Below, one piece after another: positions 1 to 8,329 of a stretch of DNA of 36,935 nucleotides. Location: positions 1 to 36,935 of the forward strand of contig DASXPA010000044.1 of assembly GCA_036493915.1 (NCBI GenBank), written 5' to 3'. Under the pieces are notes generated by a model that was not told the DNA's origin, searched no databases, and saw nothing but the letters and a program-made list of their open reading frames with translations. This stretch comes from Palsa-1392 sp036493915. Its GTDB lineage: Bacteria > Verrucomicrobiota > Verrucomicrobiia > Chthoniobacterales > UBA10450. The position numbers and the translations under genes were made by a program. Within the stretch, counting starts at the first letter, position 1; every line of letters starts with the position of its first letter.

Positions 1-1
1 C

Positions 2-271
2 GCCGGAAAGGAAGATCATGTTTCCATGGGAATGACCGGCGCCCTGAAGTTGCGCACGATCGTGGAGAATGCGGAGAACGTTTTCGCAATCGAGCTGCTT
101 GCGGCCGCGGAAGGCTTGGAATTTTTGCGGCCGCTCAAAGCTGGTATTGGTGTGGAGGAGGCATTCGTCAGGCTGCGCTCGATCGCGCCACGGCTGATGG
201 AAGACCGATCGCTTGCGCCGGACATCGCGGGCGTTGCAGAAGCGATCCGGGCTCGGCAATTTGACCTATGA
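2..271 (+). CDS. hutH: Histidine ammonia-lyase, C-terminal fragment (cut by window edge)
   Basis: The reading frame is open from base 2 and stops at 269-271, so only about the last 89 residues are present; the N-terminus lies left of the window. Seen: the fragment begins with KEDHVSMG, a conserved stretch of the HutH/PAL family near the active site, followed by an alpha-helical tail with ELLAAAEGLEFLRP and EDRSLAPDI, as in known HutH C-termini. Known role: cytoplasmic non-oxidative deamination of L-histidine to trans-urocanate and ammonia, using an MIO cofactor formed from an Ala-Ser-Gly loop (that loop is outside the window). The stop overlaps the hutU start as ATGA (268-271), so the two are translationally coupled. 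The in-frame ATG at 26 is internal and not a real start. Confidence 0.93.
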   Translation, partial: AGKEDHVSMGMTGALKLRTIVENAENVFAIELLAAAEGLEFLRPLKAGIGVEEAFVRLRSIAPRLMEDRSLAPDIAGVAEAIRARQFDL

Positions 272-1926
272 CGCAGCCAAGAACCATTCGCGCCCCGCGC
301 GGGAACGAGCGCAGTTGCAAAGGCTGGCCGCAGGAGGCCGCGCTCCGCATGTTGATGAACAACCTCGATCCCGAGGTCGCGGAAGCGCCCGACCGTCTCA
401 TCGTTTACGGCGGCACCGGCCGCGCCGCGCGCAGTTGGGAAGCCTTCGATGCCATCGTTGGGGCGCTGCGGGAGTTGGAAAACGACGAGACGCTCCTCAT
501 TCAATCGGGCAAGCCGGTGGGAGTTTTTCGGACTCAGGAAAACGCGCCGCGCGTCCTTCTCGCCAATTCCAATCTCGTCGGCCAATGGTCGAATTATCCG
601 GAGTTCAACCGCCTCGAAAAACTTGGCCTAACGATGTACGGACAAATGACCGCCGGCTCGTGGATTTACATCGGCAGCCAGGGAATCGTCCAAGGCACCT
701 TCGAGACCTTTGCTTCTGCGGCGGAGGCGCATTTCGACGGCTCGCTCGATGGTAAGTTGCTCGTCACCGGCGGACTCGGCGGGATGGGCGGTGCGCAACC
801 GCTCGCCGCGACCATGAACGGAGCGCGCTGTCTCGGGATTGAAGTCGATCCCGCGCGAATCGAGAAGCGCCTAACGAGCGGCTACTGCGACAAGATCGCG
901 TATTCGCTCGATGAAGCGATGCAAATGTTGGAGGGTAAATCCGCGATCTCGGTCGGCCTCGTCGGCAACTGCGCCGACATCCTCCCAGAAATGGTTCGAC
1001 GTGGAATCGTTCCTGACGTTTTGACCGATCAAACGAGCGCGCACGACGCCCTCAACGGCTACGTGCCGAACGGAATGTCGTTAGGCGAAGCGCTTGATCT
1101 TCGGAAAGCCAATCCCGACGACTACGTTGCGCGCTCGATGGCGGCGATGGCGCAGCACGTCGACGCGATGCTCGCGTTACGAAAGAAAGGGGCGATCACT
1201 TTCGACTACGGCAACAACATCCGTACCCAGGCAAAGAAAGCCGGCTGTCAAAATGCCTTCGACATTCCTGGCTTTGTTCCCGAGTACATCCGGCCGCTCT
1301 TTTGCGAAGGCAAAGGTCCCTTCCGTTGGGTCGCACTGAGCGGCGATCCCGCTGACATCGCGCGCACCGACGACCTCGCGCTCGAGCTTTTTCCAGAAAA
1401 CGAAACGCTCGCGCGCTGGATGAAACTCGCGAAGGAACAGATCCAGTTTCAAGGCCTACCCGCGCGCATTTGCTGGCTCGGCTACGGCGAACGTGCCAAG
1501 TTCGGCGTCGCCATCAACGAACTCGTTAAACGCTGCGAGATCAGCGCGCCGATCGTGATCGGGCGCGATCATCTCGACACGGGTTCGGTCGCGTCGCCCT
1601 TTCGCGAAACCGAAGGCATGATCGACGGGAGCGACGCGATCGCCGATTGGCCGCTGCTCAACGCGCTCGTCAACACTGCGGCGGGCGCGTCCTGGGTTTC
1701 GATCCACAACGGCGGCGGCGTCGGCATCGGCTATTCGCAGCATGCCGGCATGGTCGTGGTCGCTGACGGAAGCGAAGGCGCGCGAGAGCGTCTCGAACGC
1801 GTCCTCACAAGCGATCCCGGGATGGGAATCATCCGCCACGCCGACGCCGGTTATTCACGCGCGATTGACTTTGCCAAAGAACACAACATCAAGGTTCCGA
1901 TGGAGCCGAACGCACGTGGCCATTAG
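268..1926 (+). CDS. hutU: Urocanate hydratase (urocanase)
   Basis: 552 residues, close to the usual length of about 555. It hydrates urocanate to 4-imidazolone-5-propionate with tightly bound NAD+, the second step of histidine degradation in the cytoplasm. Seen: the N-terminal family stretch (LRMLMNNLDPEVAE, YGGTGRAARSW), the glycine-rich NAD+-binding loop GGLGGMGGAQP at residues 168-178, and Cys402 in ARICWLGYGER, matching the active-site cysteine (about position 410) of the Pseudomonas enzyme. Its ATG overlaps the hutH stop by 4 bp. Three copies of the CCTAACG/CGTTAGG word (627, 870, 1079) fall inside the gene, encoding Leu-Thr twice and Ser-Leu-Gly once. Confidence 0.97.
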   Translation: MTQPRTIRAPRGNERSCKGWPQEAALRMLMNNLDPEVAEAPDRLIVYGGTGRAARSWEAFDAIVGALRELENDETLLIQSGKPVGVFRTQENAPRVLLANSNLVGQWSNYPEFNRLEKLGLTMYGQMTAGSWIYIGSQGIVQGTFETFASAAEAHFDGSLDGKLLVTGGLGGMGGAQPLAATMNGARCLGIEVDPARIEKRLTSGYCDKIAYSLDEAMQMLEGKSAISVGLVGNCADILPEMVRRGIVPDVLTDQTSAHDALNGYVPNGMSLGEALDLRKANPDDYVARSMAAMAQHVDAMLALRKKGAITFDYGNNIRTQAKKAGCQNAFDIPGFVPEYIRPLFCEGKGPFRWVALSGDPADIARTDDLALELFPENETLARWMKLAKEQIQFQGLPARICWLGYGERAKFGVAINELVKRCEISAPIVIGRDHLDTGSVASPFRETEGMIDGSDAIADWPLLNALVNTAAGASWVSIHNGGGVGIGYSQHAGMVVVADGSEGARERLERVLTSDPGMGIIRHADAGYSRAIDFAKEHNIKVPMEPNARGH

Positions 1927-1942
1927 ACAATCATTGCCCAAT

Positions 1943-1980
1943 TTGTCATCCTGAGCGCAGGGAAAAATCCCACGAGCGTT
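1943..1980. repeat. Half of a palindromic intergenic repeat between hutU and ftcD
   Basis: The spacer of about 106 bp between hutU and ftcD carries TTGTCATCCTGAGCG followed by an imperfect hairpin (GGGA, AAAA, TCCC). The same TCATCCTGAGCG start is found at 22435 and 24260, where a reverse-complement half closes the element. Here only the left half is clear. It may act as a processing or attenuation hairpin inside the hut transcript, which is inference. Confidence 0.5.
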
Positions 1981-2032
1981 CCCGCCAGGCCGCTCGCCAG
2001 ATTGTCGCCGCGTTCACAATGATAACCAAACG

Positions 2033-3718
2033 ATGCAAAAGCTGATCGAGTGCGTCCCGAATTTCTCCGAAGGACGTGACCTCAACGTCATTCGGCAGAT
2101 TACCGCGGCGATTGAATCGGTCGACGGCGTGACACTTCTCGACGTCGATCCCGGCGCCAGCACCAATCGCACGGTGGTCACTTTCGTCGGCAGTCCGGAG
2201 GCCATTGTTGAGGGCGCTTTTCGCGGTGTTCAAAAGGCGGCCGAGCTGATCGACATGCGCAAACAAACAGGGGCGCATCCGCGGATGGGTGCGACGGATG
2301 TCTGCCCGTTCGTTCCGGTGAGCGGCGTTAGCTGGGAGAAAGCGATCGCCTGCGCGAAGTCGTTAGGCAAACGGGTCGGGGAGGAGCTGAAGATTCCGGT
2401 TTACCTCTACGAGCGAGCCGCGAGCAGTCCAGAACGTTGGAATCTTTCCGTCATCCGCGCTGGCGAATACGAAGGCTTTTTCGAGAAAATTAAAGAGCCG
2501 GCCTGGAAGCCGGATTTCGGCCCCGCGGTTTTCAACGAAAGATCGGGAGCGACTGTGATCGGGGCGCGCGATTTCCTCGTTGCCTACAATGCCAACCTGA
2601 ACACGCGGTCCACCCGGCGTGCGACCTCGGTGGCGTTTGATGTCCGCGAAGCGGGTCGCGTCAAAACCGAAAACGGCAAGCCGACCGGAAAAAAAATTCT
2701 TGATGAAAAGGGCGAACCGGTGCGCGAGCCGGGAATGCTCAAACACACCAAGGCGATCGGTTGGTTCGTGGAGGAATACGGAATCGCCCAAGTTTCGATG
2801 AACCTGACGAACATTGAAGAGACGCCGTTGCACTTAGCCTTCGATGCCTGTGTCGAGTCTGCGGCAAAGCGCGGGATGCGCGTCACCGGTTCGGAAGTAG
2901 TCGGTATGCTGCCGAAGAAATGCCTAGTCGACGCGGGCCGCTATTTCCTCCGCAAACAACAATGGTCGGAAGGCGCCGCGGAGGAAGAGCTGATCGATCT
3001 CGCGATTCGCTCGATGGGGTTGAGCGAGCTGAGGCCGTTCGATCCGAAGGAAAAAGTAATCGAATTCAAAATCGCGGCCGCGGCGAAAAAGTCGCTCGTG
3101 AAAATGAATCTGCGCCGGTTCTGCGACGAAACCCTGAGTGATTCGCCCGCGCCTGGCGGCGGCTCGGTCGCGGCTCTGATGGGCGCTCTCGGCGCATCGT
3201 TAGGCGGAATGGTCGCGAACCTTTCCGCGGGCAAACGCGGCTGGGAGGAACAGCTCGCGTTTTTTAGCGGCTGGGCGGTGAGGGCGCAGGCGCTGAAGGA
3301 CGAGTTGCTTTTCCTCGTCGATGAAGACACCGCCGCCTTTAACAAAGTGATGGCGGCTTTTGCATTGCCGAAGGATTCCGCGGACGAAAAAGCCGCTCGG
3401 GCAGCGGCAATTCAAAGCGCTAATCAATACGCCGCGGAGATTCCGCTCCGCGTCATGGAAACCGCTTTTCGCTCCTACGAGCTTCTTTCCGAAATGGCGA
3501 ATCGCGGCAATCCAGCATCGATCTCCGATGTCGGGGTCGGCCTGCTCGCGACACGGGCCTGCCTCGATGGCGCGGGGTTGAACGTGCTCATCAATCTCGC
3601 GGGGTTAAAAGACGAAGCCTTCAAAAATGAACTCGCCAAGAAGGTGCGAGAACTCGGCACGAAGTCCGAAGCCGAAGTGAAAAAGATCAGCCAGGTGGTC
3701 GAGACTAAATTGGGCTGA
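2033..3718 (+). CDS. ftcD: Bifunctional glutamate formimidoyltransferase / formimidoyltetrahydrofolate cyclodeaminase
   Basis: 561 residues in one frame, comparable to the mammalian FTCD of about 541. Residues 1-340 are the formiminotransferase N and C subdomains: start MQKLIECVPNFSEGRD, and His82 in KQTGAHPRMG, the position of the catalytic histidine in pig FTCD. Residues from about 358 to the end are the helical cyclodeaminase domain (SPAPGGGSVAAL at 371-382). Known reaction: the formimino group of N-formimino-L-glutamate passes to tetrahydrofolate, then is deaminated to 5,10-methenyl-THF, releasing glutamate and ammonia. This implies the folate-linked final step of histidine degradation and not the HutG/HutF hydrolases. 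It lies 106 bp after hutU and is followed 21 bp later by the convergent vapC. Confidence 0.96.
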   Translation: MQKLIECVPNFSEGRDLNVIRQITAAIESVDGVTLLDVDPGASTNRTVVTFVGSPEAIVEGAFRGVQKAAELIDMRKQTGAHPRMGATDVCPFVPVSGVSWEKAIACAKSLGKRVGEELKIPVYLYERAASSPERWNLSVIRAGEYEGFFEKIKEPAWKPDFGPAVFNERSGATVIGARDFLVAYNANLNTRSTRRATSVAFDVREAGRVKTENGKPTGKKILDEKGEPVREPGMLKHTKAIGWFVEEYGIAQVSMNLTNIEETPLHLAFDACVESAAKRGMRVTGSEVVGMLPKKCLVDAGRYFLRKQQWSEGAAEEELIDLAIRSMGLSELRPFDPKEKVIEFKIAAAAKKSLVKMNLRRFCDETLSDSPAPGGGSVAALMGALGASLGGMVANLSAGKRGWEEQLAFFSGWAVRAQALKDELLFLVDEDTAAFNKVMAAFALPKDSADEKAARAAAIQSANQYAAEIPLRVMETAFRSYELLSEMANRGNPASISDVGVGLLATRACLDGAGLNVLINLAGLKDEAFKNELAKKVRELGTKSEAEVKKISQVVETKLG

Positions 3719-3739
3719 CGACAACCCGGCCGTCGTGGC

Positions 3740-4108
3740 TCAGAGTTGCATGAGGAAGTCGAAGTGCGCGTCCGCCGCTTCCACCGGCACTCGGTGATGC
3801 CGCGCGCAAGCGGCAATGAGGAAATCGGAAGCGGGTGCGCTCTTGCCAGCCGCTCGGCATCGGCTGGCGAGCTTGCACGCTTCCTCCCACACCTCATCGT
3901 CGATCAGAAGCTCCGGCAACTCTTGCGCATAAGCGCGAAGAGTGGTGCGTTCTTTCTCGTTTCCGACGCCGGCCCACAGTTCGAGCCGAACCACCGCGCA
4001 CCACGCCGCGCGGCCCGTTTGCAGAAGAGTTTCCACCCGAGCCCGAACGGCGGCGTCGCCGCTAGCGCGAAGTTGCTCGACCCAGGAGGAGGTATCGATG
4101 AGGGTCAT
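3740..4108 (-). CDS. vapC: PIN-domain toxin of a VapBC pair
   Basis: 122 residues when started at the ATG (4106-4108) that overlaps the antitoxin stop as ATGA; an in-frame start 11 codons upstream is less likely because it would lie deep inside vapB. PIN-fold acidic residues are visible: Asp in LIDTSSW near the start, Glu in AVVRLELWAG, Asp in SASDFLIAACA-type context (APASDFLIAA), and a final Asp in ADAHFDFL. Family members are Mg2+-dependent ribonucleases, often cutting tRNA or rRNA; the target here is unknown. It is encoded antisense to the surrounding hut genes, and its stop is 21 bp from that of ftcD. Confidence 0.88.
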   Translation of the reverse strand: MTLIDTSSWVEQLRASGDAAVRARVETLLQTGRAAWCAVVRLELWAGVGNEKERTTLRAYAQELPELLIDDEVWEEACKLASRCRAAGKSAPASDFLIAACARHHRVPVEAADAHFDFLMQL

Positions 4109-4350
4109 TTCTTCCGCGAGCGCTCGTCCGGCGGAGGCCAAAGTTTCATCCGCTCCATCTCCATCGCCTCGATCTCATCATTCGACATCAGGGTGGTGAA
4201 GGTGCCCGAGTGCTTTATGAGCGCGGCCATGCGGCGTTTGCGGTTGAATTCATCGAGCGCGGCGAGGATCGCTTCGCGTTTCGTTTTCGCCCTGGCAAAT
4301 TTCATGGCTTCCCGCAGAGTCTTATCTGGAATATCGACGGTGGTCTTCAC
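4105..4350 (-). CDS. vapB: VapB-type ribbon-helix-helix antitoxin
   Basis: 81 residues, starting with GTG at 4348-4350. The N-terminus MKTTVDIPDKTLREAMK followed by KREAILAALDEFNRK is a typical VapB ribbon-helix-helix DNA-binding domain. The C-terminal half (MSNDEIEAMEMERMKLWPP) should be the disordered segment that wraps the toxin. It overlaps the toxin gene by 4 bp. By family analogy VapB neutralises VapC and autorepresses the pair; the operator would lie in the 114 bp between this start and hutI, where I see no clear palindrome. Confidence 0.85.
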   Translation of the reverse strand: MKTTVDIPDKTLREAMKFARAKTKREAILAALDEFNRKRRMAALIKHSGTFTTLMSNDEIEAMEMERMKLWPPPDERSRKK

Positions 4351-4464
4351 GCGTCCTTTTTACCACTGATCGGAATACTTCACAAGGCAGGGTGGAGTAC
4401 GCGGGCAGCTCTCTTTTCCGAAGGTTGCGTGGCGAAGGCTGCTTTGGGAGTATGCTGCCGTCCG

Positions 4465-5709
4465 ATGAAAACGTTCGCGCTTTTACACGCTGCGCAACTC
4501 GTTACTCTCGCCGGGCCCAACCGCCCGCGGGTCGGTCCGGAGTTGCGTGCGCTCGGCATCTTGGAGGGTGGCGGCATGTTGATCCGGGACGGAATCATTC
4601 AGCATGTCGGGACATCGGAGGAAATCGAAAAGCATTTGCCTAACGACGTCGAAGTCGTCGATGCAGGTGGTCGCGTCGTTTTGCCGGGCTTTGTCGATGC
4701 GCATGCGCATCCGGTGTTCGGAGGCGATCGGGTGGATGAATTCGAACTGCGTGCGGAAGGGGCGACCTACGAGGAGATCGCGGCGCAGGGTGGGGGAATT
4801 CGCTCCACTGTACTCAAGACACGGGCTGCAAGCGAGACGCAGCTGCTCGCGGGAGCACAAAAGCGCGCGCAATGGTTCCTGCGCTGCGGCACCACGACGA
4901 TGGAAGCAAAATCCGGATACGGGCTTTCCCTCGAGGATGAGCTGAAAATGCTCCGCGTCATCCGGCAACTGAATGAGGCCACGCCGATCGAATTCGTCCC
5001 GACATTTCTCGGCGCTCATGCGGTTGCGGAAGAGTTTCGCAATCGGCCTAACGAATACGTTGGTTGTGTTGTCGAGCAGATGCTTCCCGAGGTCGTCCGG
5101 CAAAACCTGGCGGAATTTTGCGACGTCTTTTGCGAACGCGGCTACTTCGACGCAGCCGCGAGCCGCCGCGTCCTCGGCGCGGCCCGGGATGCCGGCCTCA
5201 AATTGCGGATGCACGCCGATCAACTTACGAACTCCGGCGGCGCGGCCCTTGCCGCCGAACTCGGCGCAGTCACGGCCGATCACCTCGAGCAGACCGATGC
5301 CGCCGGCATTGCCGCGATGAAAGCAGGCGGCGTCCAGCCGGTGCTCCTGCCGGGTTCGGTTTACGCGCTCGGCTCGACCCGTTATCCGCAGGCGCGCACC
5401 ATGATCGATGCCGGTCTCGCCCTTGTTCTCGCGACCGATTTCAATCCCGGCTCCTCTCCGACGCCGTCGATCCCGATGGTGCTTTCGCTCGCAACAACGC
5501 AGATGAAATTGACGCCGGCGGAAGCCATCACCGCGGTGACGATCAACGCCGCCTGCAGTCTCGGGCGCGGCGCGGCGATCGGGTCGCTCGAGACGGGAAA
5601 ACGGGGCGACTTTATTGTCTGCGATTGCGCCGATTACCGCGAGGTCGCCTATTGGTTCGGCTTCCCTCCGATTCATTCGGTTTACATCCGCGGGGCGCGA
5701 CAATGGTAG
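4465..5709 (+). CDS. hutI: Imidazolonepropionase
   Basis: 414 residues from the ATG at 4465; the frame is open further upstream but that part runs antisense through vapB and has no family similarity. Amidohydrolase-fold enzyme that opens 4-imidazolone-5-propionate to N-formimino-L-glutamate, the substrate of FtcD. Seen: the metal-binding HxH in LPGFVDAHAHPVFGGDR, TTMEAKSGYGL, HADQLTNSGGA, and the C-terminal ATDFNPGSSPTPSIPMVL, all characteristic of HutI. It is separated from the rest of the hut genes by vapBC and must therefore have its own promoter or depend on read-through. The transporter gene xylF starts 4 bp after its stop. Confidence 0.96.
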   Translation: MKTFALLHAAQLVTLAGPNRPRVGPELRALGILEGGGMLIRDGIIQHVGTSEEIEKHLPNDVEVVDAGGRVVLPGFVDAHAHPVFGGDRVDEFELRAEGATYEEIAAQGGGIRSTVLKTRAASETQLLAGAQKRAQWFLRCGTTTMEAKSGYGLSLEDELKMLRVIRQLNEATPIEFVPTFLGAHAVAEEFRNRPNEYVGCVVEQMLPEVVRQNLAEFCDVFCERGYFDAAASRRVLGAARDAGLKLRMHADQLTNSGGAALAAELGAVTADHLEQTDAAGIAAMKAGGVQPVLLPGSVYALGSTRYPQARTMIDAGLALVLATDFNPGSSPTPSIPMVLSLATTQMKLTPAEAITAVTINAACSLGRGAAIGSLETGKRGDFIVCDCADYREVAYWFGFPPIHSVYIRGARQW

Positions 5710-5713
5710 CGTC

Positions 5714-6772
5714 ATGAAGCTTCGCATTTTTCTCGTCGTCGTCTCTTGCGTCGTCAGTCTCGTGACTGGATTTGTAATCGCGCGCGGAGATGGGTCGGGG
5801 CAAAGCGTCAAAGGTCACGCTAAGCCGCTCATCGGTCTCTCCATGGACACCTTGAAAGAGGAACGCTGGCAGGGGGATCGTGACCTGTTCGTTAGGCGCG
5901 CGCACGAGCTGGGCGCCGACGTGCTCGTGCAGTCGGCGAACAGCGACGACACCCGCCAGATCAGCGACGTGCAGGCGTTGATCAGCCGACACGTCGATGT
6001 GCTTGTGGTTGTCCCGCACAATGGCGGCGCGATGGCCAAAGGCGTGCACATGGCGCACGACGCCGGTATCCCAGTGCTCGCTTACGATCGCCTGATCACG
6101 AACTGCGATCTCGACCTCTACATGACCTTCGACAACGTGAAGGTGGGCGAACTACAGGCCAAGTATCTGGTCGATCACCTAACGAAAATCGGAACGAAGA
6201 AAATCGTCCGCATCTACGGCGCAAAGACCGATCACAACGCGCTCCTCTATAAGGAAGGTCAGGACAGGGTCCTCAAACCTCTGATCGCGAAAGGGGACTT
6301 CGAAGTCGTGCATGAAGATTGGACGGAGGATTGGAAACCGGAGAATGCGAAGAAAATCACGAACGCGGCCATCACCAAAGTCGGTCCGAATTTCGACGCT
6401 ATCCTCGCGTCGAATGACGGCACCGCGGGTGGCGCTATCCAGGCCTTGAGTGAAGAAGGGTTGGCCGGAAAAATTCTCGTCACCGGGCAGGACGCGGAGC
6501 TAAGCGCTTGTCAGCGGATCGTTAACGGCACTCAGGCGATGACGATTTACAAACCGCTCTCGCGTCTCGCAAAACAGGCCGCTGAGACGGCGATCAAACT
6601 CGCCAGGGGCAAACCGGTCGTCGCTTCCTCGAAGGTCAATAATGGCGAGGTCGATGTGCCCTCCATCCTTCTTGATGTCGTCGTTGTGACAAAGAAGAAC
6701 ATGATGGCGACGGTGGTGAAGGACGGCTTTCACGAAGCGGCGGACATCTATCGCGGGCGTCCGGTGCCCTAA
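5714..6772 (+). CDS. xylF: D-xylose-type sugar ABC transporter, periplasmic binding protein
   Basis: 352 residues from ATG 5714. N-terminal hydrophobic segment (residues about 4-22) serves as signal peptide or membrane anchor; a Cys at residue 12 gives only a poor lipobox. The mature part follows E. coli XylF closely: ERWQGDRDLFV, GADVLVQSAN, VDVLVVVPHNG, AYDRLI, FDNVKVGELQAKYLVD, ASNDGTAGGAIQALS, GQDAELSACQRI and MTIYKPLS. Known role: captures D-xylose (possibly related sugars) and delivers it to XylGH. The TAA stop (6770-6772) is provided by a copy of the CCTAACG word at 6768. It starts 4 bp after hutI, so it is probably cotranscribed with it. Confidence 0.9.
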   Translation: MKLRIFLVVVSCVVSLVTGFVIARGDGSGQSVKGHAKPLIGLSMDTLKEERWQGDRDLFVRRAHELGADVLVQSANSDDTRQISDVQALISRHVDVLVVVPHNGGAMAKGVHMAHDAGIPVLAYDRLITNCDLDLYMTFDNVKVGELQAKYLVDHLTKIGTKKIVRIYGAKTDHNALLYKEGQDRVLKPLIAKGDFEVVHEDWTEDWKPENAKKITNAAITKVGPNFDAILASNDGTAGGAIQALSEEGLAGKILVTGQDAELSACQRIVNGTQAMTIYKPLSRLAKQAAETAIKLARGKPVVASSKVNNGEVDVPSILLDVVVVTKKNMMATVVKDGFHEAADIYRGRPVP

Positions 6773-6793
6773 CGAAAAGGCCCGGGGCGGAAA

Positions 6794-8326
6794 ATGAATC
6801 CGGTGGTCCTCAAGGCGGAGAACATTGTAAAGAAGTTCCCCGGCGTGGTGGCGTTGAAGAACGTGAGCTTCGATCTGCGCGCCGGTGAAATTCACGCACT
6901 CTGCGGCGAAAACGGCGCGGGGAAGTCAACCCTCATCAAGGTTCTTTCCGGGATCCATCCACGCGGCAGCTACCAGGGGCAGTTTTTCGTTAGGGGAGTA
7001 GCCGCCGATTTTCGCTCGCTCGCGGAGACGGAACGTGCCGGGATCGCAGTGATCTATCAGGAACTCGCGCTCGTGCCGGAGATGACGGTGGGCGAGAATA
7101 TTTTCCTCGGCTCGGCGCCACGCACGACGCTCGGATTGATCGACTGGCCGCGGGTTTATCGCGAAGCGGAGCAGTTGCTCGAAAGATTCAAGGTCGCGAT
7201 CGATCCGAGAACGCCGGTGACGGAGCTCGGGGTCGGCCAGAAGCAGTTGGTCGAAATCGTCAAGGCGCTCTCGAAGAATTCGCAGATTTTGATTCTCGAC
7301 GAACCGACCGCAGCCCTCGCCGAGCACGAGGTCCTGATCCTTTTGGAGATCCTGCGCGATCTGCGGGCGCGCGACATTGCCAGCATCTACATCTCGCACA
7401 AGCTCGACGAAGTCTTTACGGTTTGCGATCGCATCACCGTCTTGCGCGATGGCGAATCGATCGCGACGCATGAAGTCAAGGCGACGACGAAGGGCGAAAT
7501 CATCACGGAGATGGTGGGACGCGAAATCACGGATCTCTTCCCGCGTCGTCGCGCGGAATCGCGTGAGCCGATTTTCGAAGTCGAAAACGTGACGGTGCGT
7601 CATCCGCAGAGGGACGAAACTTTTCTTTCCGAGATCAACCTCGTGGTGCGGGCGGGTGAGGTGCTCGGCCTCGGCGGTCTCATGGGCGCCGGCCGCACCG
7701 AGCTGCTCATGCACCTGTTTGGTGTCTGGGGAGTTCGCGAATCCGGAACCGTGCGGCTGGCGGGCGAGGTCCTGGACGAAGGCAGCCTGCCGCAACTCAT
7801 TCACCACGGGATGGTGCTGGTGACGGAAGATCGTCGCCGTTATGGACTCATTTTGGAGAAAAGCATTGGATTCAATCTTTCGCTCTCCTCTCTTGCTAGC
7901 CTAACGAGTAAAGGAATTATCGATCGGGAGCTCGAATCACAACGAAACATACAGCTTTTCCAATCCTTGCGGGTGAAGGCGCCGACTCTCGAAGCGACCG
8001 TGGGAAAATTGTCCGGCGGCAATCAACAGAAGGTGGTCCTGGGGAAGGCGCTGATGACGGAGCCGCGAGTCATTTTTCTCGACGAGCCGACCCGTGGAAT
8101 CGACGTCGGCGCGAAGCAGGAGATATACGAAATTATCAATCAACTGACCGCGGCAGGGAAAGCGGTCGTGCTCGTCTCGAGCGAATTGCCGGAGCTGCTT
8201 GGGATGAGTGATCGGATTGTCATCCTGCACGAGGGCCGGCTGGCGGGGGAGTTCGAACGCGCGGAAGCGACTCAGGAGAAGTTGCTCGCCGCCGCGATGG
8301 GCCAGAGAGAAGTGCAACTGACCTGA
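6794..8326 (+). CDS. xylG: Sugar ABC transporter ATP-binding protein, tandem nucleotide-binding domains (XylG type)
   Basis: 510 residues, the normal size for the duplicated ATPases of the CUT2 family. First domain: Walker A GENGAGKST at residues 38-46, the Q-loop region IYQELALV, signature region LGVGQKQLVEI and Walker B ILILDEPTAAL. Second domain: the degenerate Walker A LGGLMGAGRTELL typical of this family, signature LSGGNQQKV and Walker B VIFLDEPTRGID. The HPRGSYQGQ stretch after the first Walker A resembles XylG more than RbsA. It powers import through XylH. Spacing is 21 bp from xylF and 3 bp to xylH, so they form one operon. Confidence 0.93.
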   Translation: MNPVVLKAENIVKKFPGVVALKNVSFDLRAGEIHALCGENGAGKSTLIKVLSGIHPRGSYQGQFFVRGVAADFRSLAETERAGIAVIYQELALVPEMTVGENIFLGSAPRTTLGLIDWPRVYREAEQLLERFKVAIDPRTPVTELGVGQKQLVEIVKALSKNSQILILDEPTAALAEHEVLILLEILRDLRARDIASIYISHKLDEVFTVCDRITVLRDGESIATHEVKATTKGEIITEMVGREITDLFPRRRAESREPIFEVENVTVRHPQRDETFLSEINLVVRAGEVLGLGGLMGAGRTELLMHLFGVWGVRESGTVRLAGEVLDEGSLPQLIHHGMVLVTEDRRRYGLILEKSIGFNLSLSSLASLTSKGIIDRELESQRNIQLFQSLRVKAPTLEATVGKLSGGNQQKVVLGKALMTEPRVIFLDEPTRGIDVGAKQEIYEIINQLTAAGKAVVLVSSELPELLGMSDRIVILHEGRLAGEFERAEATQEKLLAAAMGQREVQLT

Positions 8327-8329
8327 GCC

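Noticed and set aside
4210..4464. N-terminal extension of the HutI reading frame
   Set aside because: This stretch is antisense to vapB and not similar to any HutI; the methionine at 4465 matches the family start.
4483..5811. Long minus-strand open frame (442 codons) opposite hutI
   Set aside because: Antisense shadow of hutI with Arg-rich, low-complexity translation and no domain.
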